DNA from: Chitinophagaceae bacterium
GTDB taxonomy: Bacteria > Bacteroidota > Bacteroidia > Chitinophagales > Chitinophagaceae
NCBI GenBank assembly: GCA_021299175.1
Contig: JAJTFY010000016.1
Location: forward strand, 1-60,475
DNA: 60,475 nucleotides
Direction of reading: 5' to 3'
Below the pieces are notes generated by a model. That model was not told the origin of the DNA, ran no database searches, and saw only the letters and a program-made list of their open reading frames with translations. Below are positions 1-7,796 of this stretch, piece after piece. Position 1 is the stretch's first letter, and every line of letters starts with the position of its first letter. A program made the translations under genes and the position numbers.

Positions 1-516
1 GATCTCAACATGTGGAAGGGTGATGCCCGCAAAGAGCAATAGCTCACCCACTGCAAATATCGTGATGACCAGTTCAAAGATTGCCGCCGCCTTTACGCCA
101 TAAATATTCAATCCGGTAAACAGGATGTAGCTGAAAATGGCGATGTAAACAATCGGTATCTGTGGGAAGAAGAGGTTGAAATAGGCGCCAATGGCAAATG
201 CAATGGCGGGTGGTGCAAAAATGAATTCGATAATCTGTGCCATCCCAGCAATGAATCCCCAGTTTGGACCCAGGGCCCGTTTGGCATAGTCAAATGCACC
301 TCCCGCCTTCGGAATAGCAGAAGCCAGTTCACAATAGCTAAAGGTAAAGGTCACATACATGATGATGATGAAAAAAGTGGCGACGGCCAATCCAAGTGTT
401 CCACCTTTTTCCAGTCCGAGGTTCCATCCAAAATACATCCCAGAAATCACATAACCCACACCAAGCCCCCAAAGCATCAGCGGGGTCAAGGTTCTTTTGA
501 GTTCGCCTGTATTCAT
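1..516 (-). CDS. Ethanolamine-permease-like APC transporter, 3' part cut off by window edge
   Basis: The reading frame is open from an ATG at 516 down to base 1 (172 codons) and runs out of the window, so only the N-terminal part is seen. The translation begins MNTGELKRTLTPLMLWG and contains successive hydrophobic segments, with the stretch GVGYVISGMYFGWNLGLEKG followed by ELASAIPKAGGAFDYA. This pattern is characteristic of the amino acid-polyamine-organocation superfamily, and closest in my memory to ethanolamine permeases. It would be an inner-membrane importer. About four to five membrane segments are visible. The substrate is inferred from family resemblance only; no ethanolamine ammonia-lyase gene is visible, so another amine or amino acid is possible. 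Confidence 0.8.
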   Translation of the reverse strand, partial: MNTGELKRTLTPLMLWGLGVGYVISGMYFGWNLGLEKGGTLGLAVATFFIIIMYVTFTFSYCELASAIPKAGGAFDYAKRALGPNWGFIAGMAQIIEFIFAPPAIAFAIGAYFNLFFPQIPIVYIAIFSYILFTGLNIYGVKAAAIFELVITIFAVGELLLFAGITLPHVEI

Positions 517-555
517 TGTTTTGCTGTTGATTGTGCCAGATTAAATATGCAGAGA

Positions 556-3500
556 TCAATGCTTTGGATAGGCTTTGTTTCCTTTGGTATAAAACCAGAT
601 CACCTTGTTCATCTCATCATCCCTTCCACCATCGACCTCCTTGAAGAGTTCATTCTGGGAAAGTTCGGCTAATTTTCTTTCTTTTCCGCGCAAAGCATTC
701 AAAGGCTTGTTCATTTTATCCAAGGGGACATTGTTCGGTCGAGCAACATACACGGACTTGTTGGGTATGGATTGAAAACAATCTGTCATCAATCTTGAGG
801 TGGCGTCCATGATGTTCATGGGGGGGATCCCAAGTATCTGCTCAATGGTCCTGAGCATGGATACCTGGTTATAGTGGGTGGACACGAGTTTGCCGCTGCT
901 GTAAGGGCTTGCAACCATGCCAACCGTCCTGTAAGCAGAGATATGGTCCCATCCTCCCTGTGAGTCGTCCTGGGTAATGAATACCACAGTTGAGTCCCAG
1001 TATTTGCTCTTGCTGATCATTTCCATGATTCTACCAACGGCAAGATCATTGTCTGCCACCATGGCATCAGGTGTAGGGAAATTGGGGGATGTTCCAGCAC
1101 TGTGGTCATTCGGAAGAGAAAGCACCATCAGGTTGGGAAGGCTATCACCTGCCTCATATTTTTTCCAGTCTTCAATAAAAATGTCGGCACGTTGTTGGTC
1201 ACTGAAAACATAATTGTCGCAGTCCGGCATTGTTGGATGAATGATTGGATTGAGTCTTCCAATGGTTGTTTTATTGAACCAATTTGGCTTTTTACCAGAT
1301 GTATAATCCTTGTACAGATCAATCCATTTCAGTTGTCTGTCATATTCAGTTTCACAGGCCTCTCCATAGACCCTTACTGTTTTGCCATGGTCCAATGCAT
1401 GGTTCCAGATGAAGCCCGTTTTGTTGTAAACAAGTGCATCTTCCTGCCGGTGGGGGTAGCTCCTGAACCATGCCCGAACATTTTTTTCCACATAGTCAGA
1501 AACAATTCCCGCATCGGTCCATTGGTGGCCTTCTGCAGATGATTTGCCGGAGGCATTGTAATCATCCATCCATCCAAATTGTCTTGCCAACGCATGCATG
1601 TTGGGGGTAATTTTATCACCAAAGACGCAAAGACTGCTGTCACCCCTTCCTTCTTTCATGTCTCCATATACCTGGTCATAGGTTTTGTTTTCCTTGATGA
1701 TGTACACCACATGCTTAAAGACTGAAGGTTCACCAATCCTTTCTGGAACCGGCCTTGGCGGGGCATCTGCGCGAGGGGCCAAGGACAGTGCATCCAGCCT
1801 GTTCGTGAGGTTGAGCTGTGCCACTTCAAGTGAATAGGCTTCGAGCATGGACTTGTCTGGGATAGGAATGACACTGACCGAAGCGAGTTCCTGGTGGATG
1901 GACCTGGCTTTTTTCTTGCTGTCCACCACATTGGCACCATCAGATTCCAGGTTGGCTACCACCAAGCTATTGTTGATTAATTTAAGTCCGGCAGGGTAGG
2001 CTTCTGTGGGGATATAGCCCAACACCAGAGATTTTCCCTTGCCGGTGGAAGAAACATTTTTCCCCAACTGTACAACTGCCACTGCATTGTCCAATCCGTT
2101 GGACACATAGAGTTGGGAATTCTCTGCATTGAGTTCAAGGCCGTTGGGTGTACTTCCTGCGAAAGATTGTTTTCCTCTCATCAGGCCAACATCAATGGTT
2201 TCGACCAACTTGTTGGTCATCGCATTGATAACGGCAATATTATCGCTCGAACCATTGGCAACATAAATAAATTTCTCATCCACCGAAGCCTTCACTGCAT
2301 TCGGATGAAGACCTACCTGCAATTCAGCAATTGTCTTTCCATCTGTACTGTTGATGATGGTTACTGATCCACCAGCAGTTGCCCCAGTGACAGGGTCTGT
2401 ATAGGCCAGCCCCCATGGAACGCCAGCCCTTTCTCTTGTAGGGTCTGTGGCTTTTTCACCAGCCCAATTGCTCACAAAAATCTTGTTGTTGGCAACACAA
2501 ATCCCATAGGGCGCTACACCAGTGGCTGCAGTCCAGATTGTCTTTTTGCTGCTCCATTCAATTTTCTGGACGGAATTGTTTCCATTCAACACAACATACA
2601 AATACAGTCCATCTTTTTCCCTTGAAACGGCAATTTCGTTGGGGATGGCATTGCTGGCCGGTGAAACTTTATCAAATGGAATGTCAGCAATATTTTTCAG
2701 GCCATTGTTCCATTCGGCTATCATCAGGGAAGATTTCCCATTGCTTTTGTCTGCGGCACCCCATACAATAAAGGTTTCCCCGTTTTCAACAAAGGTCTTG
2801 ATGCCTGAGTAAGTGCTCATGAAATTGGCGAACTTAAGAATTTCACTGAACCGCCATTGGTGGAGTACTTTTTTTGAGTTGATATTGATGGCCGTAATCC
2901 CATACCGGTCCTCAACAATGGCATCACCATTTTCACCCAAGGTAGCAACATCCAATGCATGGTTTTCCAAGGCTGGGTTCCCAAAACGAATGACTTCTCC
3001 GGCAGAACGGATGATCCTGTTGTAGGGAAGCAGACGGAGTGAAGAATTTCTTTTGGTGAGGTAATCAGAAAGTTCATTGATCTTGTCTGTGTTGATGAAA
3101 TCAATCTGAAGCCTGATTATTTCTTCCCAGGCTTCGGGGAAGTCCGGGCTGGCCCATAGGCGGATGGGCTTTTGCAGGTCGTGGGCTTTTTTAACCGCAG
3201 CTATAATTTTTTCGCGGTCTGCACTGTTGATGGGCCAGGGATTTTTCCAGTTGACAAACTTGCCATAACTGTCACTGAGCAAGGCAATTTTTTTCAGTTG
3301 TTGGTCTGTATATGTTTTGTCCAACCTGCCATCAAACCAAATGTAGGAAGGGTAGTCCGCATAGTTATTCTCATCAGGTCTGTTGCCAGAGATGACAATT
3401 TTGATCAACGGATTTTTGGTGATGAAGGGATATTTTTTAAGCACTTCAACCAGCCGACCAAGGGTCGGAATGGCTTCTGTTTTTATATCAATCAGCAGTT

Positions 3501-3786
3501 GGAGCTTCCTTTTTTTATCATTGTATTGTGAAAGTGGAATCAGGTAAAGGTTTTCCAAGGTTCTCGAAGGCCCAAGGTCTTTGTTGTCGTGGCCTACAAG
3601 GAGTTTCCCATCAACAAGATGAACATCAGCTTCAATAGAGCCAAATTGTTCATTGTAGGCCTCATGGAATGGATTCTTTTGTTCATAATCATTGTGAGAA
3701 TGGGCATTGGCCTGGGAATATCCATTCACCTGGGCATTTACAGCCGTTGTAGCGATAGAACACAAGAAAAAGATGATCAGTCTCAT
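556..3786 (-). CDS. Secreted three-domain protein: GDPD/PI-PLC-like domain, YVTN beta-propeller, phospholipase C-type phosphoesterase
   Basis: A 1076-aa exported protein. I chose the ATG at 3786 because the longer reading frame starts with TTG three codons earlier and the ATG leads straight into a signal peptide ending near VNAQ. Residues about 25-250 resemble glycerophosphodiester/PI-phosphodiesterases: AHSHNDYEQ near residue 30, then EADVH and LLVGHD, giving the His/Glu/Asp metal set. Residues about 290-630 are a beta-propeller with YVTN-type repeats (for example FIYVANGSSDNIAVIN, QLYVSNGLDNAVAVVQ). Residues about 690-1000 match the phosphoesterase family of phospholipase C and acid phosphatase: HVVYIIKENKTYDQ, LPNDHSAG and ITQDDSQGGWDH. 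The likely role is periplasmic or surface hydrolysis of phosphodiesters such as phospholipid headgroups. The order of domains is seen directly; the substrate is inference. Confidence 0.85.
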   Translation of the reverse strand: MRLIIFFLCSIATTAVNAQVNGYSQANAHSHNDYEQKNPFHEAYNEQFGSIEADVHLVDGKLLVGHDNKDLGPSRTLENLYLIPLSQYNDKKRKLQLLIDIKTEAIPTLGRLVEVLKKYPFITKNPLIKIVISGNRPDENNYADYPSYIWFDGRLDKTYTDQQLKKIALLSDSYGKFVNWKNPWPINSADREKIIAAVKKAHDLQKPIRLWASPDFPEAWEEIIRLQIDFINTDKINELSDYLTKRNSSLRLLPYNRIIRSAGEVIRFGNPALENHALDVATLGENGDAIVEDRYGITAININSKKVLHQWRFSEILKFANFMSTYSGIKTFVENGETFIVWGAADKSNGKSSLMIAEWNNGLKNIADIPFDKVSPASNAIPNEIAVSREKDGLYLYVVLNGNNSVQKIEWSSKKTIWTAATGVAPYGICVANNKIFVSNWAGEKATDPTRERAGVPWGLAYTDPVTGATAGGSVTIINSTDGKTIAELQVGLHPNAVKASVDEKFIYVANGSSDNIAVINAMTNKLVETIDVGLMRGKQSFAGSTPNGLELNAENSQLYVSNGLDNAVAVVQLGKNVSSTGKGKSLVLGYIPTEAYPAGLKLINNSLVVANLESDGANVVDSKKKARSIHQELASVSVIPIPDKSMLEAYSLEVAQLNLTNRLDALSLAPRADAPPRPVPERIGEPSVFKHVVYIIKENKTYDQVYGDMKEGRGDSSLCVFGDKITPNMHALARQFGWMDDYNASGKSSAEGHQWTDAGIVSDYVEKNVRAWFRSYPHRQEDALVYNKTGFIWNHALDHGKTVRVYGEACETEYDRQLKWIDLYKDYTSGKKPNWFNKTTIGRLNPIIHPTMPDCDNYVFSDQQRADIFIEDWKKYEAGDSLPNLMVLSLPNDHSAGTSPNFPTPDAMVADNDLAVGRIMEMISKSKYWDSTVVFITQDDSQGGWDHISAYRTVGMVASPYSSGKLVSTHYNQVSMLRTIEQILGIPPMNIMDATSRLMTDCFQSIPNKSVYVARPNNVPLDKMNKPLNALRGKERKLAELSQNELFKEVDGGRDDEMNKVIWFYTKGNKAYPKH

Positions 3787-3846
3787 GGTAGTCAAAATTG
3801 ATTACCAATACTAACCATCTTTTTCCAAGCAGTCAAAAACGAGGCA

Positions 3847-4338
3847 TTAATTTTCTGTTTCCGCTTTGGAAAAGGATTCAACTTCATCCATTTCCTCATC
3901 CTCAACCCTTACGGTAAGGTATTTTTTCATGCCTTCCATTTTGACCACCCAAATGTCTCGTGCAGTAACCTTGATGTTAATGGCCCTGATGATTTTGTAA
4001 TTGTCATAAACCTCAGTAACCATATTTTTTATCTTTTCTGGAAGGTTGTGTTCGTAGCCATAGCTGATATCGTATTTCATGACGCCATTTTGCCTGTAAA
4101 GGGTATTGTGGTTCATGTCTTTGATGATGAATTTGGCCAGATATTCCTTATCATATTTATACCAGTTCAAGTCTTCAGCATCTGGGAAAGCCTTCTTAAA
4201 CGCCTTGTTTACATTTGGTGCTACCAATGCTATCGAGGTAACAGTTACTTCAGGCAGGGAAACAATTTTTTCCTGTGCCATGGGCCTGCCGATAAAGAAA
4301 ATGAACGCAAGTGCTGGAAGGACAATGTGCTTGGTCAT
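3847..4338 (-). CDS. Small secreted PepSY-like protein
   Basis: A 163-aa protein with a signal peptide (hydrophobic core LPALAFIFFIG, cleavage probably after MAQ). The mature part contains NVNKAFKKAFPDAEDLNWYK and later KYDISYGYEHNLPEKIKN, a layout typical of Bacteroidota PepSY-like periplasmic proteins, where an alpha-helix followed by strand pairs repeats. The C-terminus is acidic (EDEEMDEVESF). Its function is unknown. It lies on the same strand downstream of the DUF4382 lipoprotein, but a strong terminator separates them, so it is probably its own unit. Confidence 0.7.
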   Translation of the reverse strand: MTKHIVLPALAFIFFIGRPMAQEKIVSLPEVTVTSIALVAPNVNKAFKKAFPDAEDLNWYKYDKEYLAKFIIKDMNHNTLYRQNGVMKYDISYGYEHNLPEKIKNMVTEVYDNYKIIRAINIKVTARDIWVVKMEGMKKYLTVRVEDEEMDEVESFSKAETEN

Positions 4339-4483
4339 AAAAAATGTTTTTCAGATTGAAGAAATGGGCTCTTGCCCGATCTTGTGCAAGATATATTTGC
4401 TCGTTTAGCTATGCAATGACCAACATCAATATGAATCATGACGATTGTGTATCTCCGCCTAAAGATTTTGTAATGTAAAAAGC

Positions 4484-4513
4484 AAAGGGCCTGTCTTTGC
4501 AGACAGGCCCTTT
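4484..4513 (-). terminator. Strong intrinsic terminator after the DUF4382 gene
   Basis: A perfect 13-bp stem (AAAGGGCCTGTCT and its complement) with a 4-nt loop. On the minus strand it is followed by a T-rich stretch (GCTTTTTAC). It sits 22 bp after the stop codon of the lipoprotein gene that ends at 4535. Confidence 0.85.
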
Positions 4514-4534
4514 AAGAATGAGGTTCTACGTTAA

Positions 4535-5446
4535 TTATTGAACAAGTGTGATGGAGTTGAATTCAGTTTTTTTACCTTTTTCCATGATGACACTTGTGAA
4601 TTCCTGTGCTGAATAACCAGGTGCTTCAAAAGTAACAGTATAGTTGTTTCCTTCTTTCAATCCCCTTACCTTGAATTCACCATTTTTCTCAGTAAAGGCT
4701 AATGTGGTATTGCCCTGTCCATCATCAATCTTTACAAGAGAATTTACATCTTCTGGAAGAACTTGTCCGGTCAATTCTCCAAATGCTTTCATACTGAAGG
4801 GGCGAACAATTGGCTCCAAGGTGTAGTTCCCATTGTCAACTTTGACTGAACCGGCTGCATCAAAGTATAAGTGAAATATTTGTTGTTTCAGTGTAAGATC
4901 CTCATCGATGTCGTCTTCGTGAACTCGAATGTAGATGACTTTCTCGACATCATTTTCTAATCTGAGTGCATGTGTTTCACCAGCGTTGTCGATGACGTAA
5001 TTGTTGGTTCCGAGCGTAATCCTGATTTTCCTAACCTTGTACATGGCGGTGTTATTGCCAATCAGAGACTCAGCGCCATTCTTGAGGGACGCAATATCTA
5101 TCAGTTTTGGGGACTGCCCAAGTGATTTCCATTGACCAAATTCATCAACTGTTTTCAGATGATCATCCATGTTGTCATCCTCATCTGCAAAATTATCATT
5201 GTCGTAATTTGAATTATCAAGGTCTTCCTTGATTTCTACTTTTTGAACATCAAGCATGACGGATTGAAAGTTTGCTCCGCTGCTGCTAATGATTACCTGT
5301 ACATCCTTGATTGATGCAGTGGAGACTGGAGGAAACGTTCCTGGCTTTCGAATGTTGTCTGTTTTTTTACACGAAGAGAAGATCAATACAAATGCTGCCA
5401 AAATGGAAAAGGCGACTGCGGTTTGGTTTTTCGTTTTCATGGACAT
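4535..5446 (-). CDS. DUF4382 lipoprotein with carboxypeptidase-regulatory-like C-terminal domain
   Basis: A 303-aa lipoprotein. The N-terminus has a hydrophobic core and a lipobox LIFSSC with the lipidated Cys at about residue 26. Residues about 45-215 match DUF4382: VQVIISSSGANFQSVMLDVQ, a very acidic loop (DLDNSNYDNDNFADEDDNMDD), then a long beta-rich part. Residues about 225-300 look like a carboxypeptidase-regulatory beta-sandwich (GELTGQVLPEDV, GEFKVRGLKEGNNYTV, GYSAQEFTSV). Probably anchored to the outer or inner membrane leaflet facing the periplasm or surface. Function is unknown; the acidic loop could bind divalent cations, which is a guess. Two ATGs (5446 and 5440) are both possible starts. 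Confidence 0.8.
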   Translation of the reverse strand: MSMKTKNQTAVAFSILAAFVLIFSSCKKTDNIRKPGTFPPVSTASIKDVQVIISSSGANFQSVMLDVQKVEIKEDLDNSNYDNDNFADEDDNMDDHLKTVDEFGQWKSLGQSPKLIDIASLKNGAESLIGNNTAMYKVRKIRITLGTNNYVIDNAGETHALRLENDVEKVIYIRVHEDDIDEDLTLKQQIFHLYFDAAGSVKVDNGNYTLEPIVRPFSMKAFGELTGQVLPEDVNSLVKIDDGQGNTTLAFTEKNGEFKVRGLKEGNNYTVTFEAPGYSAQEFTSVIMEKGKKTEFNSITLVQ

Positions 5447-5610
5447 TTAGTTTTAGTGTTAAAAAATAAAGAACTTTATTGTTCCTGGAAAACTAAACGC
5501 CAGTGTTTTTATATTATGATTTTAGCAATATGTTTTGTTATGATTTTACGTATTTACACTACTTATCTATGTAGTATAAGCATTACACTAAGTGTTTTTT
5601 TTAAGGGTAA

Positions 5611-7107
5611 TCAGGAAAACTTCTTTTCAAATAGCATGTTTCCATCAACCCCATAGTGGCTGAATACAATAGTTGGTTTGTCGTTGATCCTTTGTGACTG
5701 TACCCTTAGAAAGCCTCCTACAATATTTAGATACTCATGTTCAGGGTATATTTCGTCTTTCTTCCATCCGCCTGCATGCTCATTGCTGGCTGGCCCGCAC
5801 GCAAATTCATAAGTGCCCGTTTTGGCATGTTTAGAAACATATTGCCAATGCCTGTCTCCACAAATGACGAAAGTGTTTTTCTTTCCTTCGATCAGATTTC
5901 GAATGAGATCACCTTCAAAACTGAAATTCTTGTTAGAATGGTTGTCCTTTTTTTGAGGACGATCAGGGCCGATGATAGGGGTAGGGCTGATCAGTATCCT
6001 GAAGCTTGCATCTGATGCAGCATAGGTCTTTTTGAACCATTCCAACTGTTCTTTGCCCCAAATTGTTTTGTCAGGGCCATCTGGCATTTCGTTGGGTTTT
6101 CTGAATTCTCTGACATCGAACAACCAGATCTCCAGGTCTTTGCCCCAGCGAAAACTGCGGTATGGTTTATTGCTTGAAGGAACTTGTTGGCGAAACAATT
6201 CTACTCCCTGTTGGTAGGTGAAATCACCCATGAATTGATTCGTTGAAGCCGGATGGCAATCATTCATCCAGGTATCATGGTCATCTTTCATGAAATAGCA
6301 AGGGACATTCTTGTAAAATTGAACATAACAGGGGAGGCTGCTCATCCTTTGCCAATTCCATCTGGCCAGTTCAAGATTTTTGGCGTTATGGTCGTGGTAC
6401 AATACATCACCGGTATGAACAAGAAACTGTGGTTTGAGTTTCTCCATTTCCTTCATGATTTTGAAACCTCCTTCATTCGAAGCATCTTGGTCATTGTATT
6501 CATGACAGGTGGTGACCATGAAATTAACAGGAATGGCATCATTTTTTTCAGCTGCTGTGCAGAAACTGCCCTCAACCCGATTACTGGCCTTATCATTGGT
6601 TTTTCCGATTACACGAATTTCATATTCTGTAAATGGTTTCAGTCCTTCTATTAGAAACTGGCAGGTATAATCGGTATCTTGGTCTACAGCCATCCAGGAT
6701 GTTTTAAGCCATTTGCCAGAATTTTTTATGCTGTAATGAATACTGATGGAACCTTTTTTTCCCGGCACGGCTCCATCCAATTGTTCTACTGTAATACCCG
6801 GTGGCATCTTGATCTGCACTTTTCTGTCAGGCCTGTCTTGCTTATATGTAGATTTGAAATACGCAATGTCGTGCCATTCATTTTTTGTTTCATCAAAATA
6901 AAGGAAATCAGGTTTTTTTCCCTTGTCAGCCACCCTGATGGCATCACGGGTCAATCTTGCCCAAACAACTGCTGAACTAGGGGTGATTTCTCCGATTTTT
7001 ATGCCTGATGTAAAAAAAGGAAGATCCAAAACAGACAAATGATCAAATGCCGGAATGGCAGCTATAATTCCCATTGAACTGTTGGCGATGAATTTTCTTC
7101 TTTTCAT
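5611..7107 (-). CDS. PhoD-like alkaline phosphatase / metallophosphatase, Tat-exported
   Basis: A 498-aa protein. The N-terminus MKRRKFIANSSMG carries a twin-arginine motif followed by a hydrophobic segment, so export in a folded state by Tat is likely. Residues about 33-185 form the PhoD N-terminal beta-sandwich. The metallophosphatase core follows with TTCHEYND (about 199), HTGD (231-234), DDHD (275-278), FDVREFR and later GDRHW and PASNEHAGGW, which together supply the metal ligands of the PhoD family. It would hydrolyse phosphomono- or diesters in the periplasm. The last domain (VGGFLRVQSQRINDKPTIVF) matches the usual PhoD tail. The substrate cannot be told from sequence. Its own promoter is not obvious. 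Confidence 0.87.
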   Translation of the reverse strand: MKRRKFIANSSMGIIAAIPAFDHLSVLDLPFFTSGIKIGEITPSSAVVWARLTRDAIRVADKGKKPDFLYFDETKNEWHDIAYFKSTYKQDRPDRKVQIKMPPGITVEQLDGAVPGKKGSISIHYSIKNSGKWLKTSWMAVDQDTDYTCQFLIEGLKPFTEYEIRVIGKTNDKASNRVEGSFCTAAEKNDAIPVNFMVTTCHEYNDQDASNEGGFKIMKEMEKLKPQFLVHTGDVLYHDHNAKNLELARWNWQRMSSLPCYVQFYKNVPCYFMKDDHDTWMNDCHPASTNQFMGDFTYQQGVELFRQQVPSSNKPYRSFRWGKDLEIWLFDVREFRKPNEMPDGPDKTIWGKEQLEWFKKTYAASDASFRILISPTPIIGPDRPQKKDNHSNKNFSFEGDLIRNLIEGKKNTFVICGDRHWQYVSKHAKTGTYEFACGPASNEHAGGWKKDEIYPEHEYLNIVGGFLRVQSQRINDKPTIVFSHYGVDGNMLFEKKFS

Positions 7108-7157
7108 GTTTGGTATATATATTGTACAATTTACTCAAAACGCATCAGAATTAGCAC

Positions 7158-7187
7158 TTGAGGTATTGTTGTTATTTTTTACATTCG
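7158..7187 (+). promoter_or_regulatory. Bacteroidota-type promoter for the DUF1543 gene
   Basis: TTG at 7158-7160, 19-nt spacer, then TACATTCG at 7180-7187, one mismatch from the TAnnTTTG consensus. Predicted leader is about 13 nt before the ATG at 7204. Confidence 0.45.
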
Positions 7188-7203
7188 TTCAACAAAAAAT
7201 AAT

Positions 7204-7761
7204 ATGACTCCAAAGCTTTTCATGGTACTGATCGGATGCAAACCCCAAGGTCGTCATACTGAGCAACACGATATATTTTTTGGTATTGCCCCTCAGCTGC
7301 GGGATCTCATTCCTGAGATGTTGTCATTTTGGCCTGAGGCAGAAGGAGATATGCATGTAGACGGATGGCGTGAAGTGACACAGGTTGATGGGCAGGATAT
7401 CAAAGTTGTCCTTCGGAGTGAAGAACAGTCTTCAGATCAAAAAAAACTTTTTTTCATCAACCTCGGTGGGTACAAGAAAGACGAGTTTGAGGAATTTCAT
7501 TATAAAATGGTTGTAGCCGCTGCTGATAAATCAACGGCAATCAAGGCAGCCAAGCAGACTGCTTTTTTCAAGCATACCCATTTTGAGGGTGCCAATTCCC
7601 ATATTGATGATCAATATGGGGTTGATGTGGATGATGTGTATAAAATAGAGGAAGTTCTTTCTTCATCAACATTGTCTCAGTACCAGATAGCACTTTCTGA
7701 TGCTGTTGTTGAAAAGCAGGATGTACTCCATCTCGGTTATTTCAAATTGTCAACCTTGTAA
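7204..7761 (+). CDS. DUF1543 domain-containing protein
   Basis: A 185-aa cytoplasmic protein starting MTPKLFMVLIGCKPQGRHTE, followed by QHDIFFGIA, which is the signature opening of the DUF1543 family. A second half (KKLFFINLGGYKKDEFEEFH, KQTAFFKHTHFEGANSH) looks like a repeat of the same fold, as is usual for this family. No enzymatic function is established to my knowledge. It is a monocistronic plus-strand gene between two minus-strand genes, with a candidate promoter just upstream. Confidence 0.85.
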   Translation: MTPKLFMVLIGCKPQGRHTEQHDIFFGIAPQLRDLIPEMLSFWPEAEGDMHVDGWREVTQVDGQDIKVVLRSEEQSSDQKKLFFINLGGYKKDEFEEFHYKMVVAAADKSTAIKAAKQTAFFKHTHFEGANSHIDDQYGVDVDDVYKIEEVLSSSTLSQYQIALSDAVVEKQDVLHLGYFKLSTL

Positions 7762-7796
7762 TCATACAATCTCTGATCAACTGAACAATGAGGATA

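Noticed and set aside
338-559. Minus-strand 73-aa frame with a run of histidines
   Set aside because: It overlaps the ethanolamine-permease-like gene in another frame; the permease frame is coherent over 172 codons.
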